A stretch of 64,000 bases of DNA from Lachnospiraceae bacterium. Its GTDB lineage: Bacteria > Bacillota > Clostridia > Lachnospirales > Lachnospiraceae. Under the pieces are notes generated by a model. That model saw nothing but the letters and a program-made list of their open reading frames with translations. It was not told where the DNA came from and made no database searches. The translations under genes and the position numbers were made by a program. Shown here piece by piece: positions 51,539 to 61,932 of the stretch; within the stretch, counting starts at the first letter, position 1; every line of letters starts with the position of its first letter. The stretch covers positions 62,001-126,000 of the forward strand of contig JAGBEV010000026.1 of the NCBI GenBank assembly GCA_017936785.1. Reading direction: 5' to 3'.

Positions 51539-54500
51539 CACTGTACTCCTTTCTCTTTTTTGATGATAATCCTGTCTAACAATAGCAGAACTGCCGGGAG
51601 AATAAATACAACCATCAGTACAGAACAGATTGCCCCATAAGCGATCATAAGACAGGTCTGTGCAATAATTTTCTGTGTCATAATCACGCTGACCGTCAGG
51701 CAGGTACTAATCAGAATCAGGGAAGAAGTCAGTACCGTTTTAATGGAACGGTTCATTGCCTCTCCCAATGCCTGCTCTTTCTCCAGTTTCTGCCGCATTT
51801 CCCTATAATTATCAAACAGCAGGATTCCGTAATCAATGGTTGCGCCCATTAAGATACACTGTACCAGAATCAGAGCAATATAATTGGTACTATATCCCTG
51901 CAGCGCCACAATAGCCGTTGTGATAAATACCGCCGCTTGAATAATTGCCACCAGCACAGCAGAACTGACAAAGGAACGGAAAGTAAACAGCACGACGATT
52001 AAAATTGCGATTACTGTCAGGATTGTCACAAAGTTCAGTTCCTCCGTAAATCCTTCATCCATCTCATATCCCATAGCAGAATCCCCGATCAAATAAGCCT
52101 CTTTCTTAAACTGTCCGGTCTTTTGCAATAATTCTCCTAAGCAGGCAAAAGTAGCCGCTCCCTCAGAAGGATATTTTGTGGAAATAATCATGCGGTTGTA
52201 TTTATCCCCCAGCATCAACTCCCGATTTTCCTGAATCTGTGTTTCACCATCTTCAATCTCTGAGCGCATATCCCCATCAATCGCAGCAGAATAAGTTTCA
52301 TCTGGCAGAATCTCATCAGTAATAAAGTGCAGAAATTCTTCTAATGTCATGGTGTCTTGTTCCACATCCAGCATGGACATCCTACGGATTTTCAGCATAT
52401 CCCTGACCTGATCTACATCTTCATCCATCTCATCTGCCAGTTCTTCTGCTGTCATAGGTTTTTCATAAATCCGCAAACTATCATCCAGTTCTTCCTTCCC
52501 ATCTTTATATTTTTTCCGTCCATCTGCCAGTTCCTCCTTCCCATCATTTAATCCCTTTTCTGCATCTTCTATCTGTTTCTTTGCCTTCGCTAGTTCTTTC
52601 TTGCCTGCCTCTAATTGCATTCTTCCCTTTGCCAGTTTTTTCTTTCCAGCCTTCAACTGTTTCCTGCCTTTTACCAGCTCTTTCTTTCCAGCCTCCAACT
52701 GTTTCCTGCCTTTCACTAGCTTTGTTTTTTCTGTTTGAAGTTTTTTCTTCCCTGCCTCCAACTGCTGCCTTGCAGTTTGAAGTTCAGCTTTTTGGTTCCC
52801 CAACTGTGAAGCAATCATCTCCTCTGTCATTCCAGCAAGCCGCATCTGTTCCTCTGCTGCTTCTAACTGCTGTTCTCCTGCTGCAATCTTTTTTTCATTG
52901 GTAGCCATTTCCTTTTCTGCCTTCTCTAGCTGTTTTTCTCCTGCAGCAATCTGCTTCTCACTTTTTGCAAGTTTCTTTTCGTTTGCAACTATTTTCTTTT
53001 CGCTCTCTGCAAGTTTTTTCTCATTTTTTGCAATAGTTTTCTCACTGTCCTCGATTTTCTTTTGATTTTTGGCAATTTCATTTTTTCCGTCCGCAATTTT
53101 TTTCTCACCGTCTGTCAGTTCTTTTTCTCCATCCGTCAGTTCCTTTTCGGCATCCTCTAAATCTTTTTTGCCATCCTTTATTTTGTCTTTGCCATCCTCC
53201 AGTTCCTTTCTGGCATCCTTGATTTGCTCTATTTGCTCTTTATCCATAAATTCTGTATAAGCAGGATTTCCAGCAACATGCGTATCTATATAGCAGATTA
53301 AATCATACATGGTAATCTTTTCATAATCCGAATCATTCTGATTATCCCTATACATCTGATAAAGCATCTTTGCCTGGTCAGCAGTAATGTCCATATCCTC
53401 TGTCAGTTCTTTATATGTATAAGATTTTCCAATGGTATTGGAATAATCCTGTACCGAGTTAACATCTTTCCGCTGCTCCAGCCATGCAATATACTCCGCA
53501 ATTTGTTCCGGACTTTCCTCTTTATCGTACAGCAACACTGTCTGGTTATCCAATCCAAAAGCTTCCTCTATTTTAGCCTGCTCCGGATTATCAAATGTTT
53601 TAATATAAGTAATATCCAATCCATTTTTCAGGAATAATGCCCCTATTGTTACAAGAATAATCAACGGCAACGACAGAAAACGTATTTTCCCCGCAAACTT
53701 CATGACCGGCTTCATATTCAGCTCCAATGATTTCTTGTGTGTCTTTGCCATTGCTTTATCAAAAACCACAACCAATCCCGGAAGAATTGCAAAAATGCAG
53801 AGCAGGCTGATAAACACACCCTTTGCCAGCACAATTCCCATATCCTGGCCGATCTTAAAACTCATGAACAACAGCACCAAAAGTCCCACAATGGTTGTTA
53901 CAGAACTGCTGGCAATGGCACTGAACGCATTGGTCAAAGCCTTTTTCATGGCAATTGCCGGGTTTGCCTGCTTCTGTTTTTCCTGATTGTACCGGTTCAT
54001 CAGCATAATGGAATAATCCATAGAAAGTCCCATCTGCAACAATGCCCCAACGGCAAAGGTCATGAACGAGACTGAAGGAAGAAACACATTGCTGCCCATA
54101 TTCAGAACGATGGCAATTCCTATGCAGCCCATATACAAAAAAGGTTCCACCCATGAATTGCAGAGTAAAAATAGAATAGTAAATATAATAGCAACAGCAA
54201 TCACTGCGATAATCGGTATTTCCTCCAGTAGCGTGTTTACCATCATGTCATTATCCACAACCGCCCCACACAGGTATGCCGAATTTCCATAGGCATCCTC
54301 AATATGCTTTAACACATTCCTTGCCTCTTCAGAATACGTATTCGCAGACACATTCAGCATATATTTGGAATGGTTATCCTTCTGATATGTTTCATCCTCC
54401 TGAAGATAAACAACACTCTTTACATGCTCCAGAGCCTCCAGTTCTGCCTTTCGCTCTAACTGTTCTTCCTCCGACAAATCATCAAACATAACAGTAATGG

Positions 54501-54693
54501 CAGACATCTCGCCATATTCTTTCTCCATCAGTTCCATGCCCCGCTTAACGGAAGAATCCGATGGCAGATACTTTGACATATCATAGTTGATATTGACTTT
54601 AAAAATCCCAATCGCTGCCACAACAGTAAGCACTGCAACGAAAACGAAAATAAACCCTCTTCTGTCCACAATATAATCTGCAAGTTTTTTCAT
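51538..54693 (-). CDS. MMPL/RND-family exporter with internal coiled-coil repeat domain
   Basis: A 1051-aa membrane protein. The start is MKKLADYIVDRR at 54693 after AGGAGATTAACC; the frame extends 49 codons upstream without a ribosome site. It has the two RND halves, each with about six TM helices (first block about 200-370, second about 880-1050) and an external domain. Between them, about residues 505-800, is a long coiled-coil of Lys/Glu-rich repeats with recurring KK(L/I)A(E/K)-type and DGKEEL-type units. Substrates are probably lipids or hydrophobic compounds. A TetR gene is divergent. Confidence 0.92.
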   Translation of the reverse strand: MKKLADYIVDRRGFIFVFVAVLTVVAAIGIFKVNINYDMSKYLPSDSSVKRGMELMEKEYGEMSAITVMFDDLSEEEQLERKAELEALEHVKSVVYLQEDETYQKDNHSKYMLNVSANTYSEEARNVLKHIEDAYGNSAYLCGAVVDNDMMVNTLLEEIPIIAVIAVAIIFTILFLLCNSWVEPFLYMGCIGIAIVLNMGSNVFLPSVSFMTFAVGALLQMGLSMDYSIMLMNRYNQEKQKQANPAIAMKKALTNAFSAIASSSVTTIVGLLVLLFMSFKIGQDMGIVLAKGVFISLLCIFAILPGLVVVFDKAMAKTHKKSLELNMKPVMKFAGKIRFLSLPLIILVTIGALFLKNGLDITYIKTFDNPEQAKIEEAFGLDNQTVLLYDKEESPEQIAEYIAWLEQRKDVNSVQDYSNTIGKSYTYKELTEDMDITADQAKMLYQMYRDNQNDSDYEKITMYDLICYIDTHVAGNPAYTEFMDKEQIEQIKDARKELEDGKDKIKDGKKDLEDAEKELTDGEKELTDGEKKIADGKNEIAKNQKKIEDSEKTIAKNEKKLAESEKKIVANEKKLAKSEKQIAAGEKQLEKAEKEMATNEKKIAAGEQQLEAAEEQMRLAGMTEEMIASQLGNQKAELQTARQQLEAGKKKLQTEKTKLVKGRKQLEAGKKELVKGRKQLKAGKKKLAKGRMQLEAGKKELAKAKKQIEDAEKGLNDGKEELADGRKKYKDGKEELDDSLRIYEKPMTAEELADEMDEDVDQVRDMLKIRRMSMLDVEQDTMTLEEFLHFITDEILPDETYSAAIDGDMRSEIEDGETQIQENRELMLGDKYNRMIISTKYPSEGAATFACLGELLQKTGQFKKEAYLIGDSAMGYEMDEGFTEELNFVTILTVIAILIVVLFTFRSFVSSAVLVAIIQAAVFITTAIVALQGYSTNYIALILVQCILMGATIDYGILLFDNYREMRQKLEKEQALGEAMNRSIKTVLTSSLILISTCLTVSVIMTQKIIAQTCLMIAYGAICSVLMVVFILPAVLLLLDRIIIKKEKGVQ

Positions 54694-54867
54694 GGTTAAT
54701 CTCCTTTGACAAATCCTAAAAAATATACTATGATGCAATTGTATCAACGAAGTGTTGGTTTTACAATAAACAGTTTTTAAGAAAACGATTTGAAAACAAC
54801 ATTTTAGATACATTCTGTTGTAAAAAATAAAATATGCCACAAACTTGTGCCAATATCAGGAGGAACC

Positions 54868-55434
54868 ATGATGAACAAAAAAGAGAACCAACGCATGCGC
54901 TTAACCAAATTACTATTTAAAAATGCTCTGATTACTCTTTTGCAGAAAAAAACCATTTATCAGATTTCTGTCACAGAACTATGTGATGCTGCCGAATTAA
55001 ACCGTTCCACATTTTACAAATATTACGAAAATGTCCGGGATATCCTGACCGAACTGGAAAAAGAAACATTGCAAAAGAGCAAACAATGTATGCAGGAAAT
55101 CGCAGTAGGGGAAGATAACTTCCACATTGCACCACTTTACCGTCTTCTCTGCGATATGCAAAATAACCGCGAAATCTATCAACTGCTTTTGAACAACAGC
55201 GCCAACGACGGCTTTCCCTCAGATATGATGCAGGAAACCATAGAATTTTTGAGAGACACGGCAAAATCACTGGATATCATAGAAGAAAAATCTGACTATC
55301 TGTTTCAGTATTTGGTCTCCGGATGTATCAGTGTAGTCCAGAACTGGATTAACGGGGAAATGAAAGAATCCCCGATGGAAATTTCGGAATTGATTTACCG
55401 CACTTCCGTTGCAGTTTTGAAAAGTGCACTATAA
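54868..55434 (+). CDS. TetR-family regulator, divergent from the large MMPL exporter
   Basis: A 188-aa repressor. The HTH is YQISVTELCDAAELNRSTFYKYYENVRDI; the C-terminal ligand domain is helical. The ATG at 54868 follows AGGAGGAACC; an earlier in-frame start (54847) lacks a ribosome site. It is divergent from the 1051-aa exporter (174 bp between starts), a standard arrangement for local repression and drug- or lipid-induced release. It is followed by a TSUP permease gene. Confidence 0.9.
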   Translation: MMNKKENQRMRLTKLLFKNALITLLQKKTIYQISVTELCDAAELNRSTFYKYYENVRDILTELEKETLQKSKQCMQEIAVGEDNFHIAPLYRLLCDMQNNREIYQLLLNNSANDGFPSDMMQETIEFLRDTAKSLDIIEEKSDYLFQYLVSGCISVVQNWINGEMKESPMEISELIYRTSVAVLKSAL

Positions 55435-55487
55435 CAAACGCTGCCACACTTTGCAAACCAACTTATTGTTTAAAAAGGAGAACGACC

Positions 55488-56258
55488 ATGTTATTGAAAC
55501 TTATCATCTGTTTTATTGCAGGAATTGGTGCAGGTCTGGGAACAGGATTTGCAGGAATGAGTGCTGCGGCTGTCATCAGCCCAGTCCTCATCACATTTCT
55601 AAATATGTCGGCATATGATGCCGTAGGAATTGCCCTGGCAAGCGATATCCTGGCAAGCGCTGTCAGCGCCTATACCTATGGAAAAAATAAAAATCTGGAT
55701 ATCAAAAATGGTCTTGTGATGATGTTGACCGTTTTAGCCTTTACCTTAGTGGGAAGTTTTCTGGCAAGTCTTGTCCCAAACACCACAATGGGTAGTTTTT
55801 CTGTATTTATGACTTTCTGCCTTGGTATCAAGTTCATTTTAAAACCAGTTATGACGACAAAAGAAACCATGCAGGCAGTGGAACCGAAGAAACGCCTGCT
55901 CCAATCTGTTATCTGCGGCATCATGATTGGACTGGTCTGCGGTTTTATCGGTGCAGGCGGCGGTATGATGATGCTTTTGATTCTCACCAGTGTCTTAGGC
56001 TATGAATTGAAAACAGCCGTGGGGACAAGTGTTTTCATCATGACCTTTACCGCCTTTACCGGCTCTGTCAGTCATTTTGCCATCGGTGGCATGCCAGATT
56101 TATGGTGTCTTATTTTCTGCATAATCTCCACCCTGCTGTGGGCGAGAGTTGCAGCAAAACTGGCAAATAAGGCAACACCTAAAACATTAAACCGGGTAAC
56201 GGGTGTCGTCCTTGCCGTACTGGGTGCTGCCATTATGCTTGTAAACTATCTGAAGTAA
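55488..56258 (+). CDS. TSUP (TauE/SafE-type) membrane permease
   Basis: A 256-aa protein with about eight membrane helices in two repeated halves (GIGAGLGTGFAGMSAAAVISP near the start, GFIGAGGGMMMLLIL in the second half), the hallmark of the sulfite/anion-export TSUP family. GGAGAACGACC precedes the ATG. It is 53 bp downstream of the TetR gene, so possibly co-regulated. The substrate is unknown. Confidence 0.88.
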   Translation: MLLKLIICFIAGIGAGLGTGFAGMSAAAVISPVLITFLNMSAYDAVGIALASDILASAVSAYTYGKNKNLDIKNGLVMMLTVLAFTLVGSFLASLVPNTTMGSFSVFMTFCLGIKFILKPVMTTKETMQAVEPKKRLLQSVICGIMIGLVCGFIGAGGGMMMLLILTSVLGYELKTAVGTSVFIMTFTAFTGSVSHFAIGGMPDLWCLIFCIISTLLWARVAAKLANKATPKTLNRVTGVVLAVLGAAIMLVNYLK

Positions 56259-56346
56259 AATTATGTTTCCAGACCACTTGAACGTTCTACCTCAAAAAAT
56301 CTACCGTATCTACTGAAACCAGATCCCCCGCATCTGAGCTTTGCCT

Positions 56347-58416
56347 TCATGAGAATAAATCTAACAATTTCTGAAATAAATTGGTTTCTCTCTTTTCTTC
56401 TTCCTCCACTTCTTCTAACTCTGGTATCTCTATTGCCGGAATTTTCATGACAAACAATACCGAATCCACCTTTGTATTTTTCTCAGAAACAAAGGAACCC
56501 GTTTCGATTTCAGAACCTGTCATTTCTTCAATCTTATCATCTACCTTATTTTGCATTTCCGAATCAATATCTTTTGTTTTCTCTTGAAATTCCCCTGTTC
56601 CTTCCTGCATTTCCCCTGTGCCATCACGGAGCTCTAAGATACCCGCGAACATCTCATTGGTACCATCATATAATTCGGAGGTTCCCTTCACTAATTGACC
56701 GGAACCCTTGGATAATTTTTGATACCCTTTTACAATTTTATTTACACCATCTGTATATTCACTAATGCCAGTATCCAGTTTTTTGTATTCTTTTACCAGC
56801 TTATTGATTCCCGTTTTCAGACTGGTCATATTTGTTACCAGCGTCTGTAAGGTGGAAGTTAGGCCTTGTATCTTCTTATTAAATTCCTTGTAACTGCTCT
56901 GAAGAGATAATGCCCCTTTCATTAAAGCTCCCGTTTCCCTGTCTAATTGTGCATCCATTCCGGAAATGAGGGCATTGCTTCCCTGAATATAGCTGACATC
57001 TGCTTTCAACAGGCTTTCTATCTGAATCAGTTTTCCCATCTGTGCCACATAGGAAGACAGTACGGAACTGTCACCGGATGCCTGATATTCCTGATACAGC
57101 TTCATGGCATCTGCATCCTCCTGTTTTACTAGTTCCTCAAGCTTCTGCCACATCCCCGTATTTCCACGATCCACATATGCCTGGTACAATGCCTTTCCGG
57201 CATCGGTAATTCCCAGAGCAGCAATTGCCTGATTATGCTGGCTGACAAAGGATTCCATATCATTAAGCCCTGCCTGTGACAATACCTGATAATAACTGCC
57301 AATACTTCCGTCTACTGTCTGAAGACCTGCAACAAGAGAATCAATCCCTGTCTGCATCTGGGTAGACGCTGTACTCAGCTTTTTCAAACTTTCTGCGTCC
57401 ATGTTTACCTTATCCAGCGATTTCTTAATTTTATTGAGGCTTTTCAGCACAGCCGCAGAGCCATCTGTCAGATCTCCCGATTTATTATCCAGTTTACCCA
57501 ACGCTTTTTTTACGTCCCGTATTCCATCATTTAAAGTATCTGCTCCCTTTTTTAACTCCTTTGCTCCATCTTCTAGTCCATCTGCACCATCTTCCAGTCT
57601 CTTTGTTCCATCTTCTAATTCCCCTGCACCGTCATCCAATTCTTTTGCCGCATCCTTAATTTCCAGCAATTTATCCGTTAATTCTGCAGTATCCAGATTG
57701 ATATTCAGATTCAGGCTTGTGCCATTGATGGAAATCTCTCCCATCTCAAAATCCTTTACATCTGCTGTAATTTCCAGATTATCTCCCTTCCCCGGCAGAA
57801 TGATATAGGACAACTGCTTATCTGAACCGACATTGACAATGGTTGCTCCGTCTGCCTGAATGTTCCGACAACGGGAAGAATCCAACGACATCGTTGTCTG
57901 TAAAGCATAGCCTTCCCAAAAAGAACTTTGACAGGACATATTCTGCGTAATGGAAAGAATTATTTTCAGGGAACCGGACATGCCGGCAATTTCATCAGCA
58001 GAATATTCTTCTCCATCCATAAAATACCGGATGCCTATATTCCATGGAAGTTCCGTTTTTTCTATATCCAAATCTCCCTGATAATACAATTTGTCCGCAT
58101 CCGTCTGAATACGGATCTGACCATCTTCATAATGAATTTCATCTGTTGTAGTCAGATTTTTTACTTTCGTATAATTTCCATAATCCGTGATATCTTTATC
58201 CGTAAAACTATTTACCACGTATGCGCCCTCCAGTGTTCCACTACTAGACAACATAGCATAAACTACTTCTTCTTTTTCCGTGCCGGGCAATGCAATCTTG
58301 CCACTCTCCTTGATATTACCTGTCTCTGCCGCCTTCACAGCAGAAACGCCCTGACTGATCACCAACATAACGGATAAACAGACGGCTATTTTCGTTTTCA
58401 TTCTTCTCTTATTCAT
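56347..58416 (-). CDS. Secreted LxxG heptad-repeat protein partner of MMPL exporter 2
   Basis: A 689-aa exported protein. The signal peptide covers the first ~29 residues (MNKRRMKTKIAVCLSV). The body has an N-terminal beta domain, then Leu-x-x-Gly heptad repeats (about residues 265-310, with LEDGADGLEDGAKEL), a helical centre, and a second repeat block near the end (YDGTNEMFAGILELRDGTGE). It resembles YhgE/Pip-like heptad proteins but has no C-terminal membrane segment. It follows MMPL exporter 2 (70 bp) and probably bridges the exporter to the envelope. Confidence 0.8.
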   Translation of the reverse strand: MNKRRMKTKIAVCLSVMLVISQGVSAVKAAETGNIKESGKIALPGTEKEEVVYAMLSSSGTLEGAYVVNSFTDKDITDYGNYTKVKNLTTTDEIHYEDGQIRIQTDADKLYYQGDLDIEKTELPWNIGIRYFMDGEEYSADEIAGMSGSLKIILSITQNMSCQSSFWEGYALQTTMSLDSSRCRNIQADGATIVNVGSDKQLSYIILPGKGDNLEITADVKDFEMGEISINGTSLNLNINLDTAELTDKLLEIKDAAKELDDGAGELEDGTKRLEDGADGLEDGAKELKKGADTLNDGIRDVKKALGKLDNKSGDLTDGSAAVLKSLNKIKKSLDKVNMDAESLKKLSTASTQMQTGIDSLVAGLQTVDGSIGSYYQVLSQAGLNDMESFVSQHNQAIAALGITDAGKALYQAYVDRGNTGMWQKLEELVKQEDADAMKLYQEYQASGDSSVLSSYVAQMGKLIQIESLLKADVSYIQGSNALISGMDAQLDRETGALMKGALSLQSSYKEFNKKIQGLTSTLQTLVTNMTSLKTGINKLVKEYKKLDTGISEYTDGVNKIVKGYQKLSKGSGQLVKGTSELYDGTNEMFAGILELRDGTGEMQEGTGEFQEKTKDIDSEMQNKVDDKIEEMTGSEIETGSFVSEKNTKVDSVLFVMKIPAIEIPELEEVEEEEKRETNLFQKLLDLFS

Positions 58417-58486
58417 GATAAAAACCTCCTGATCTTTTGACTATAGTATTACTAAGACAAACTATGCTGTGGAAATTATTCATCTA

Positions 58487-60526
58487 TCATTCCTTATTCG
58501 TTTTCATAAACAATCGGTCAAACAGATATAAAAAGCCTGGCAGCACCAATAACACAGCACAAAGAGAGCATATCGTTCCCCTGCCCAACAAAAATCCCAA
58601 CTGGGATAGCAGACCATGGGTTGAAATTTCCCCCAGCAGAAAACCGACAATAGTCAGAACAATACCAGACGTTAATATAGAAACCGACACATTTGACAAT
58701 GTCTCTACAATACTGTCTTTCTTTCCATACAAATACCGGTTTTCCTGATACCGCCCGGTAAGCAGAATCGCATAATCTACCGTAGCCCCCAGCTGAATCG
58801 AACTGATAATCAGATAAGCGATATAAAAAAGCGGTGAATCGGCATAATAAGGAAAGGAAAGATTCATCCATATGGCAGTTTCAATGGTAAGTACCAGTAT
58901 GACAGGAAGTACAACTGATTTCATGGTAAACAGAAGCACCAGAAAGACGGCTGCGATGGCCACAAAATTTACCTTCATCATATCTGCCGTAACCGTATCC
59001 ATTAAATCATAGGTACTGATGCCCTGTCCCGCTAAAAGGTATTGGTCCGGATAATAATCCTGTGCAATTTTCCGAATATTTTCTATCAGCCGGAATGTCT
59101 TATCACCTTCATAATCTACGTCAACTGATAAAACCATCCTGCTATAGTTTTCAGATTCCAGTTTGTCAAGCGTTTCTTTATCAAGATATTCATAGGGAAT
59201 TTCTGCTCCTGCCTGTTCTACAAAGGCAATGACACCAGAAACTTCCGGCAATTTTTTTATATTAGCTAACATCTCTGTTTCCGTTGCAGTGTCTCCCTTT
59301 GGCACCATCAGGACATAGGTGTCATTTTTTCCAAACACTTTCTCAATGGCTTTGGTATCATCTCCCATCTGCGTTCCTTCCGCAAAAATGTGGGAAGCGC
59401 CATAATAATAGGAATTTTGGATACTGGCAAGATAAGACGGTACAATCATCACAGTAAACAGGATTGCCAGCGGTATCATCATCTTTCTAACCACTTTTCC
59501 AAAACCGTGAAAATCTGGCATAAATGGTTTATGTTTTGTTTTATCCATATAAGGGGCAGCCATAAGAATCAGCCCTGGCATAAAGATAAAAACTACAATC
59601 AGACTGATGGCAATTCCCTTCGCCAGCGCATATCCTAAATCGGGTCCAATCCGAAAACGCATAAACGCTAGTGCCAGAAACCCAATCACTGTCGTTAAGC
59701 CACTGGACATAATGGAAGAAACTGATTTTACCAACGCTTTTCTCATAGCAGCCTCCGGGTTTTTCTCTTCCTGACGGCATTCCTCAAAACGATGAATCAG
59801 AAACACGGAATAATCCAGGGAAACCGCCAGCTGCAAAATATTCCCTGCTGCATTTGTCACAAATGAGATTTCTCCAAATATCAGATTGGAACCTGCATTG
59901 ATCAGCACCGCTACCCCCAGCCCGATTAATACAACTATCGGTTCCAGCCAGGAAGTTGTGGTAAGAGTTAAAATAATGAATACCAAAAAAACGGCAAAAA
60001 CAGCAATCTTTCTAATCTCACTAACGGTACTGTTTGTTGCCAGTGCCGTACTGACTGCAGAACCTGTCATGGCATTTTTGTCCCCAATCAATTCCCGGAT
60101 ATCTGCCACCGCCGAAATAATTTTTTCTTCCTGTAATGTAACAGAATACAGGGCAGTATCGTCCACATAATAATTTTCTGATATGTCTGCATCTGCCATT
60201 TCCAGAGGAATCCTGACATCTACGGCATCATCCAGCCAGGTAACTTCTGTCACTCCGTCAATCTGTAAAATTTTATCTTTGTATTGTAAGGCTTCTGGAA
60301 TGCTTACATCCCGAATCATGACTCTGACATTAGGAATGCCTCCATCAAATTCTTCTTCCATCACATCCAATGCCACGGATGAGGGGACATCTTCCGGCAG
60401 ATATGCATTCATATCATAATTTACCGCAATCAATGGTCTGCAAAGTACGCATATCACAAATACAATAACAAAAGCAGCCAGAATTTTCTTTCGATGCTGA
60501 ATAACACCTCTAAAAAAATGTTCCAT
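58487..60526 (-). CDS. MMPL/RND-family exporter 2
   Basis: A 679-aa membrane protein with two six-helix halves and an external loop in each (for example VNYDMNAYLPEDVPSSVALDV before the first block, SYYYGASHIFAEGTQMGDDTKAIEKV before the second). Motifs typical of MMPL proteins are SLDYSVFLIHRF and VDYAILLTGRY. It lacks the long internal coiled coil of the 1051-aa paralogue; the coiled coil is a separate protein here. The start is taken as 60526 (AAAGGA eight bases before); 60535 is possible. Confidence 0.9.
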   Translation of the reverse strand: MEHFFRGVIQHRKKILAAFVIVFVICVLCRPLIAVNYDMNAYLPEDVPSSVALDVMEEEFDGGIPNVRVMIRDVSIPEALQYKDKILQIDGVTEVTWLDDAVDVRIPLEMADADISENYYVDDTALYSVTLQEEKIISAVADIRELIGDKNAMTGSAVSTALATNSTVSEIRKIAVFAVFLVFIILTLTTTSWLEPIVVLIGLGVAVLINAGSNLIFGEISFVTNAAGNILQLAVSLDYSVFLIHRFEECRQEEKNPEAAMRKALVKSVSSIMSSGLTTVIGFLALAFMRFRIGPDLGYALAKGIAISLIVVFIFMPGLILMAAPYMDKTKHKPFMPDFHGFGKVVRKMMIPLAILFTVMIVPSYLASIQNSYYYGASHIFAEGTQMGDDTKAIEKVFGKNDTYVLMVPKGDTATETEMLANIKKLPEVSGVIAFVEQAGAEIPYEYLDKETLDKLESENYSRMVLSVDVDYEGDKTFRLIENIRKIAQDYYPDQYLLAGQGISTYDLMDTVTADMMKVNFVAIAAVFLVLLFTMKSVVLPVILVLTIETAIWMNLSFPYYADSPLFYIAYLIISSIQLGATVDYAILLTGRYQENRYLYGKKDSIVETLSNVSVSILTSGIVLTIVGFLLGEISTHGLLSQLGFLLGRGTICSLCAVLLVLPGFLYLFDRLFMKTNKE

Positions 60527-60722
60527 CTTGTTCATCCTTTCCGCCAGTAATTTTTTCTATCGGCTATATTTAATAGACAAAGAACATTTATTTGACATTT
60601 GTCACTTTTTTTGTTATAAGAAATCATATACAAATTAATTGAGATATGCAACGTACAAACTAAATAAAACTGTATGATAATTGACATAATCCGTGAAATG
60701 TTTCCTAAAATGGAGGATTTTT

Positions 60723-61304
60723 ATGAGCGCAAAAACAGATTTAAGAATTATTAAGACACATAAGGCTCTTTGCAAATCTTTTGCCGCCTTAATTGAAAAG
60801 AAAAAATTTGAAGAGATTACCGTCAATGAATTATGTGACCATGCCATGATACGGCGTGCCACTTTCTATAAACATTTCGCAGATAAATATGAATTTTTTG
60901 CTTTTTTTGTACAGCAAATACAGAAATCTATCATTAAACAATATTCAAGCACACAATCAGATTCCCCTTGTTCTTTTTCGGAGTACTATTTTTTTGTTTT
61001 TCATGGGGCAATCCGCTTTTTATCAAGCCATATTCAATTAGTGAACAATATTATACACAGTTCCGTATTTTCTACCCTGTTGGACATTTTATCTTTGGAA
61101 ATCCAACGGAATATATTACTGCATCTCAAAGACGAAAGTAAAAATAAAATCTGCCAGCCAGTAGATGCCCATGTTCTTTCCGCCTTTCTTGCAGGTGGTA
61201 TTATTCAGTTGCTACGATACTGGTTGACAAATTTAGATACCGTTTCCGAAGAAAAAATCTGTTCAGAATTTGAAAAAATATTATCCTCTGCATCTGCCTT
61301 ATAA
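60723..61304 (+). CDS. TetR-family regulator, divergent from MMPL exporter 2
   Basis: A 193-aa repressor with HTH EEITVNELCDHAMIRRATFYKHFADKYEFF and a helical ligand domain. The ATG at 60723 is six bases after GGAGG; an upstream in-frame ATG (60693) has none. It is divergent from exporter 2 (196 bp between starts), parallel to the first exporter module, and is probably the local repressor. The paralogous TetR at 54868 has a similar HTH (NELCDxAxxxRxTFYK). Confidence 0.9.
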   Translation: MSAKTDLRIIKTHKALCKSFAALIEKKKFEEITVNELCDHAMIRRATFYKHFADKYEFFAFFVQQIQKSIIKQYSSTQSDSPCSFSEYYFFVFHGAIRFLSSHIQLVNNIIHSSVFSTLLDILSLEIQRNILLHLKDESKNKICQPVDAHVLSAFLAGGIIQLLRYWLTNLDTVSEEKICSEFEKILSSASAL

Positions 61305-61384
61305 AAACTATATATTTAAAGTAATAATTTACTAAACCCCCTTTTTTTCTTACCGAAATCACTAATCATCTTGCGTTAGAAAGA

Positions 61385-61691
61385 TCAACATCCTAAAAAG
61401 CAGACAACTATCATGTCTGCCAGTGCCCTGATTCTTCCTTTTGCCACTTTGTCCACGACTGTCACGCAGAACTTATCATATCTACCTCACTGTTTTCAGC
61501 CTCTGCAAAATAGACAATCAAAATGTTACTATCTGTAGTTTGTACCGGTACTTCTGCAGGGGAATCGGCCTGCAGCCTTGTCTTGACTCCTCCCATGTTG
61601 AGAGCAGATACTGCTGCAACTATGACAACTGCAAGCACAGCCAGCAATACAAATAATCTTTTTTATCCAGGTTCTTTTTCTTCGTCTCCAT
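61385..61691 (-). pseudogene. Frameshifted and truncated exported flavodoxin
   Basis: The start METKKKNLDKK (ATG 61691) is followed in another frame by a signal-anchor LLAVLAVVIVAAVSALNMGG, then a flavodoxin beginning NILIVYFAEAENSEVD. That frame ends at a stop after ISSA, while the next frame continues VTVVDKVAKGRIRALADM as expected of the family. So two frameshifts and loss of the last ~100 residues are present. The first lies at an A6 run after LDKK. It was once an envelope flavodoxin, part of a redox cluster. Confidence 0.75.
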
Positions 61692-61697
61692 CGTATA

Positions 61698-61932
61698 TCA
61701 GTCCTTATGTCTCTGCTTTTCATTACTAACAGACAATTTTCGTCCCTGTAAAAACTTTTGAAGGGAATAGAAAATAAATATCACCAATCCCATGATAGCT
61801 GCATAATCCAAAAAGAAATCAATGACCGGCAATCATGGCAGCTACACCGCGCCAAACCCATATGCCGACCACATTTCCTTTTGCAGAATCTTTCTCTATA
61901 TCCAGAATAGGGATGGCTTTTTTACCATCCCC
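61698..61932 (-). pseudogene. Broken small membrane protein
   Basis: Minus-strand frame from just after a TAA at 61933 reads GDGKKAIPILDIEKDSA, GIWVWRGVAAMIAGH and then a stop (61819-61821). A different frame then continues IDFFLDYAAIMGLVIFIFYSLQ with a basic, charged tail ending KQRHKD. The two parts look like one membrane protein with a frameshift. I do not recognise the family. Confidence 0.5.

Noticed and set aside
52270..53250. DNA repeats in exporter 1 as a CRISPR or satellite array
   Set aside because: The repeats are in-frame, variable and explained by coiled-coil coding; there are no constant repeats with unique spacers.
54694..54840. 49-residue N-terminal extension of the large exporter
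   Set aside because: It has no ribosome site and covers the promoter region of the divergent TetR gene; AGGAG fits the ATG at 54693.
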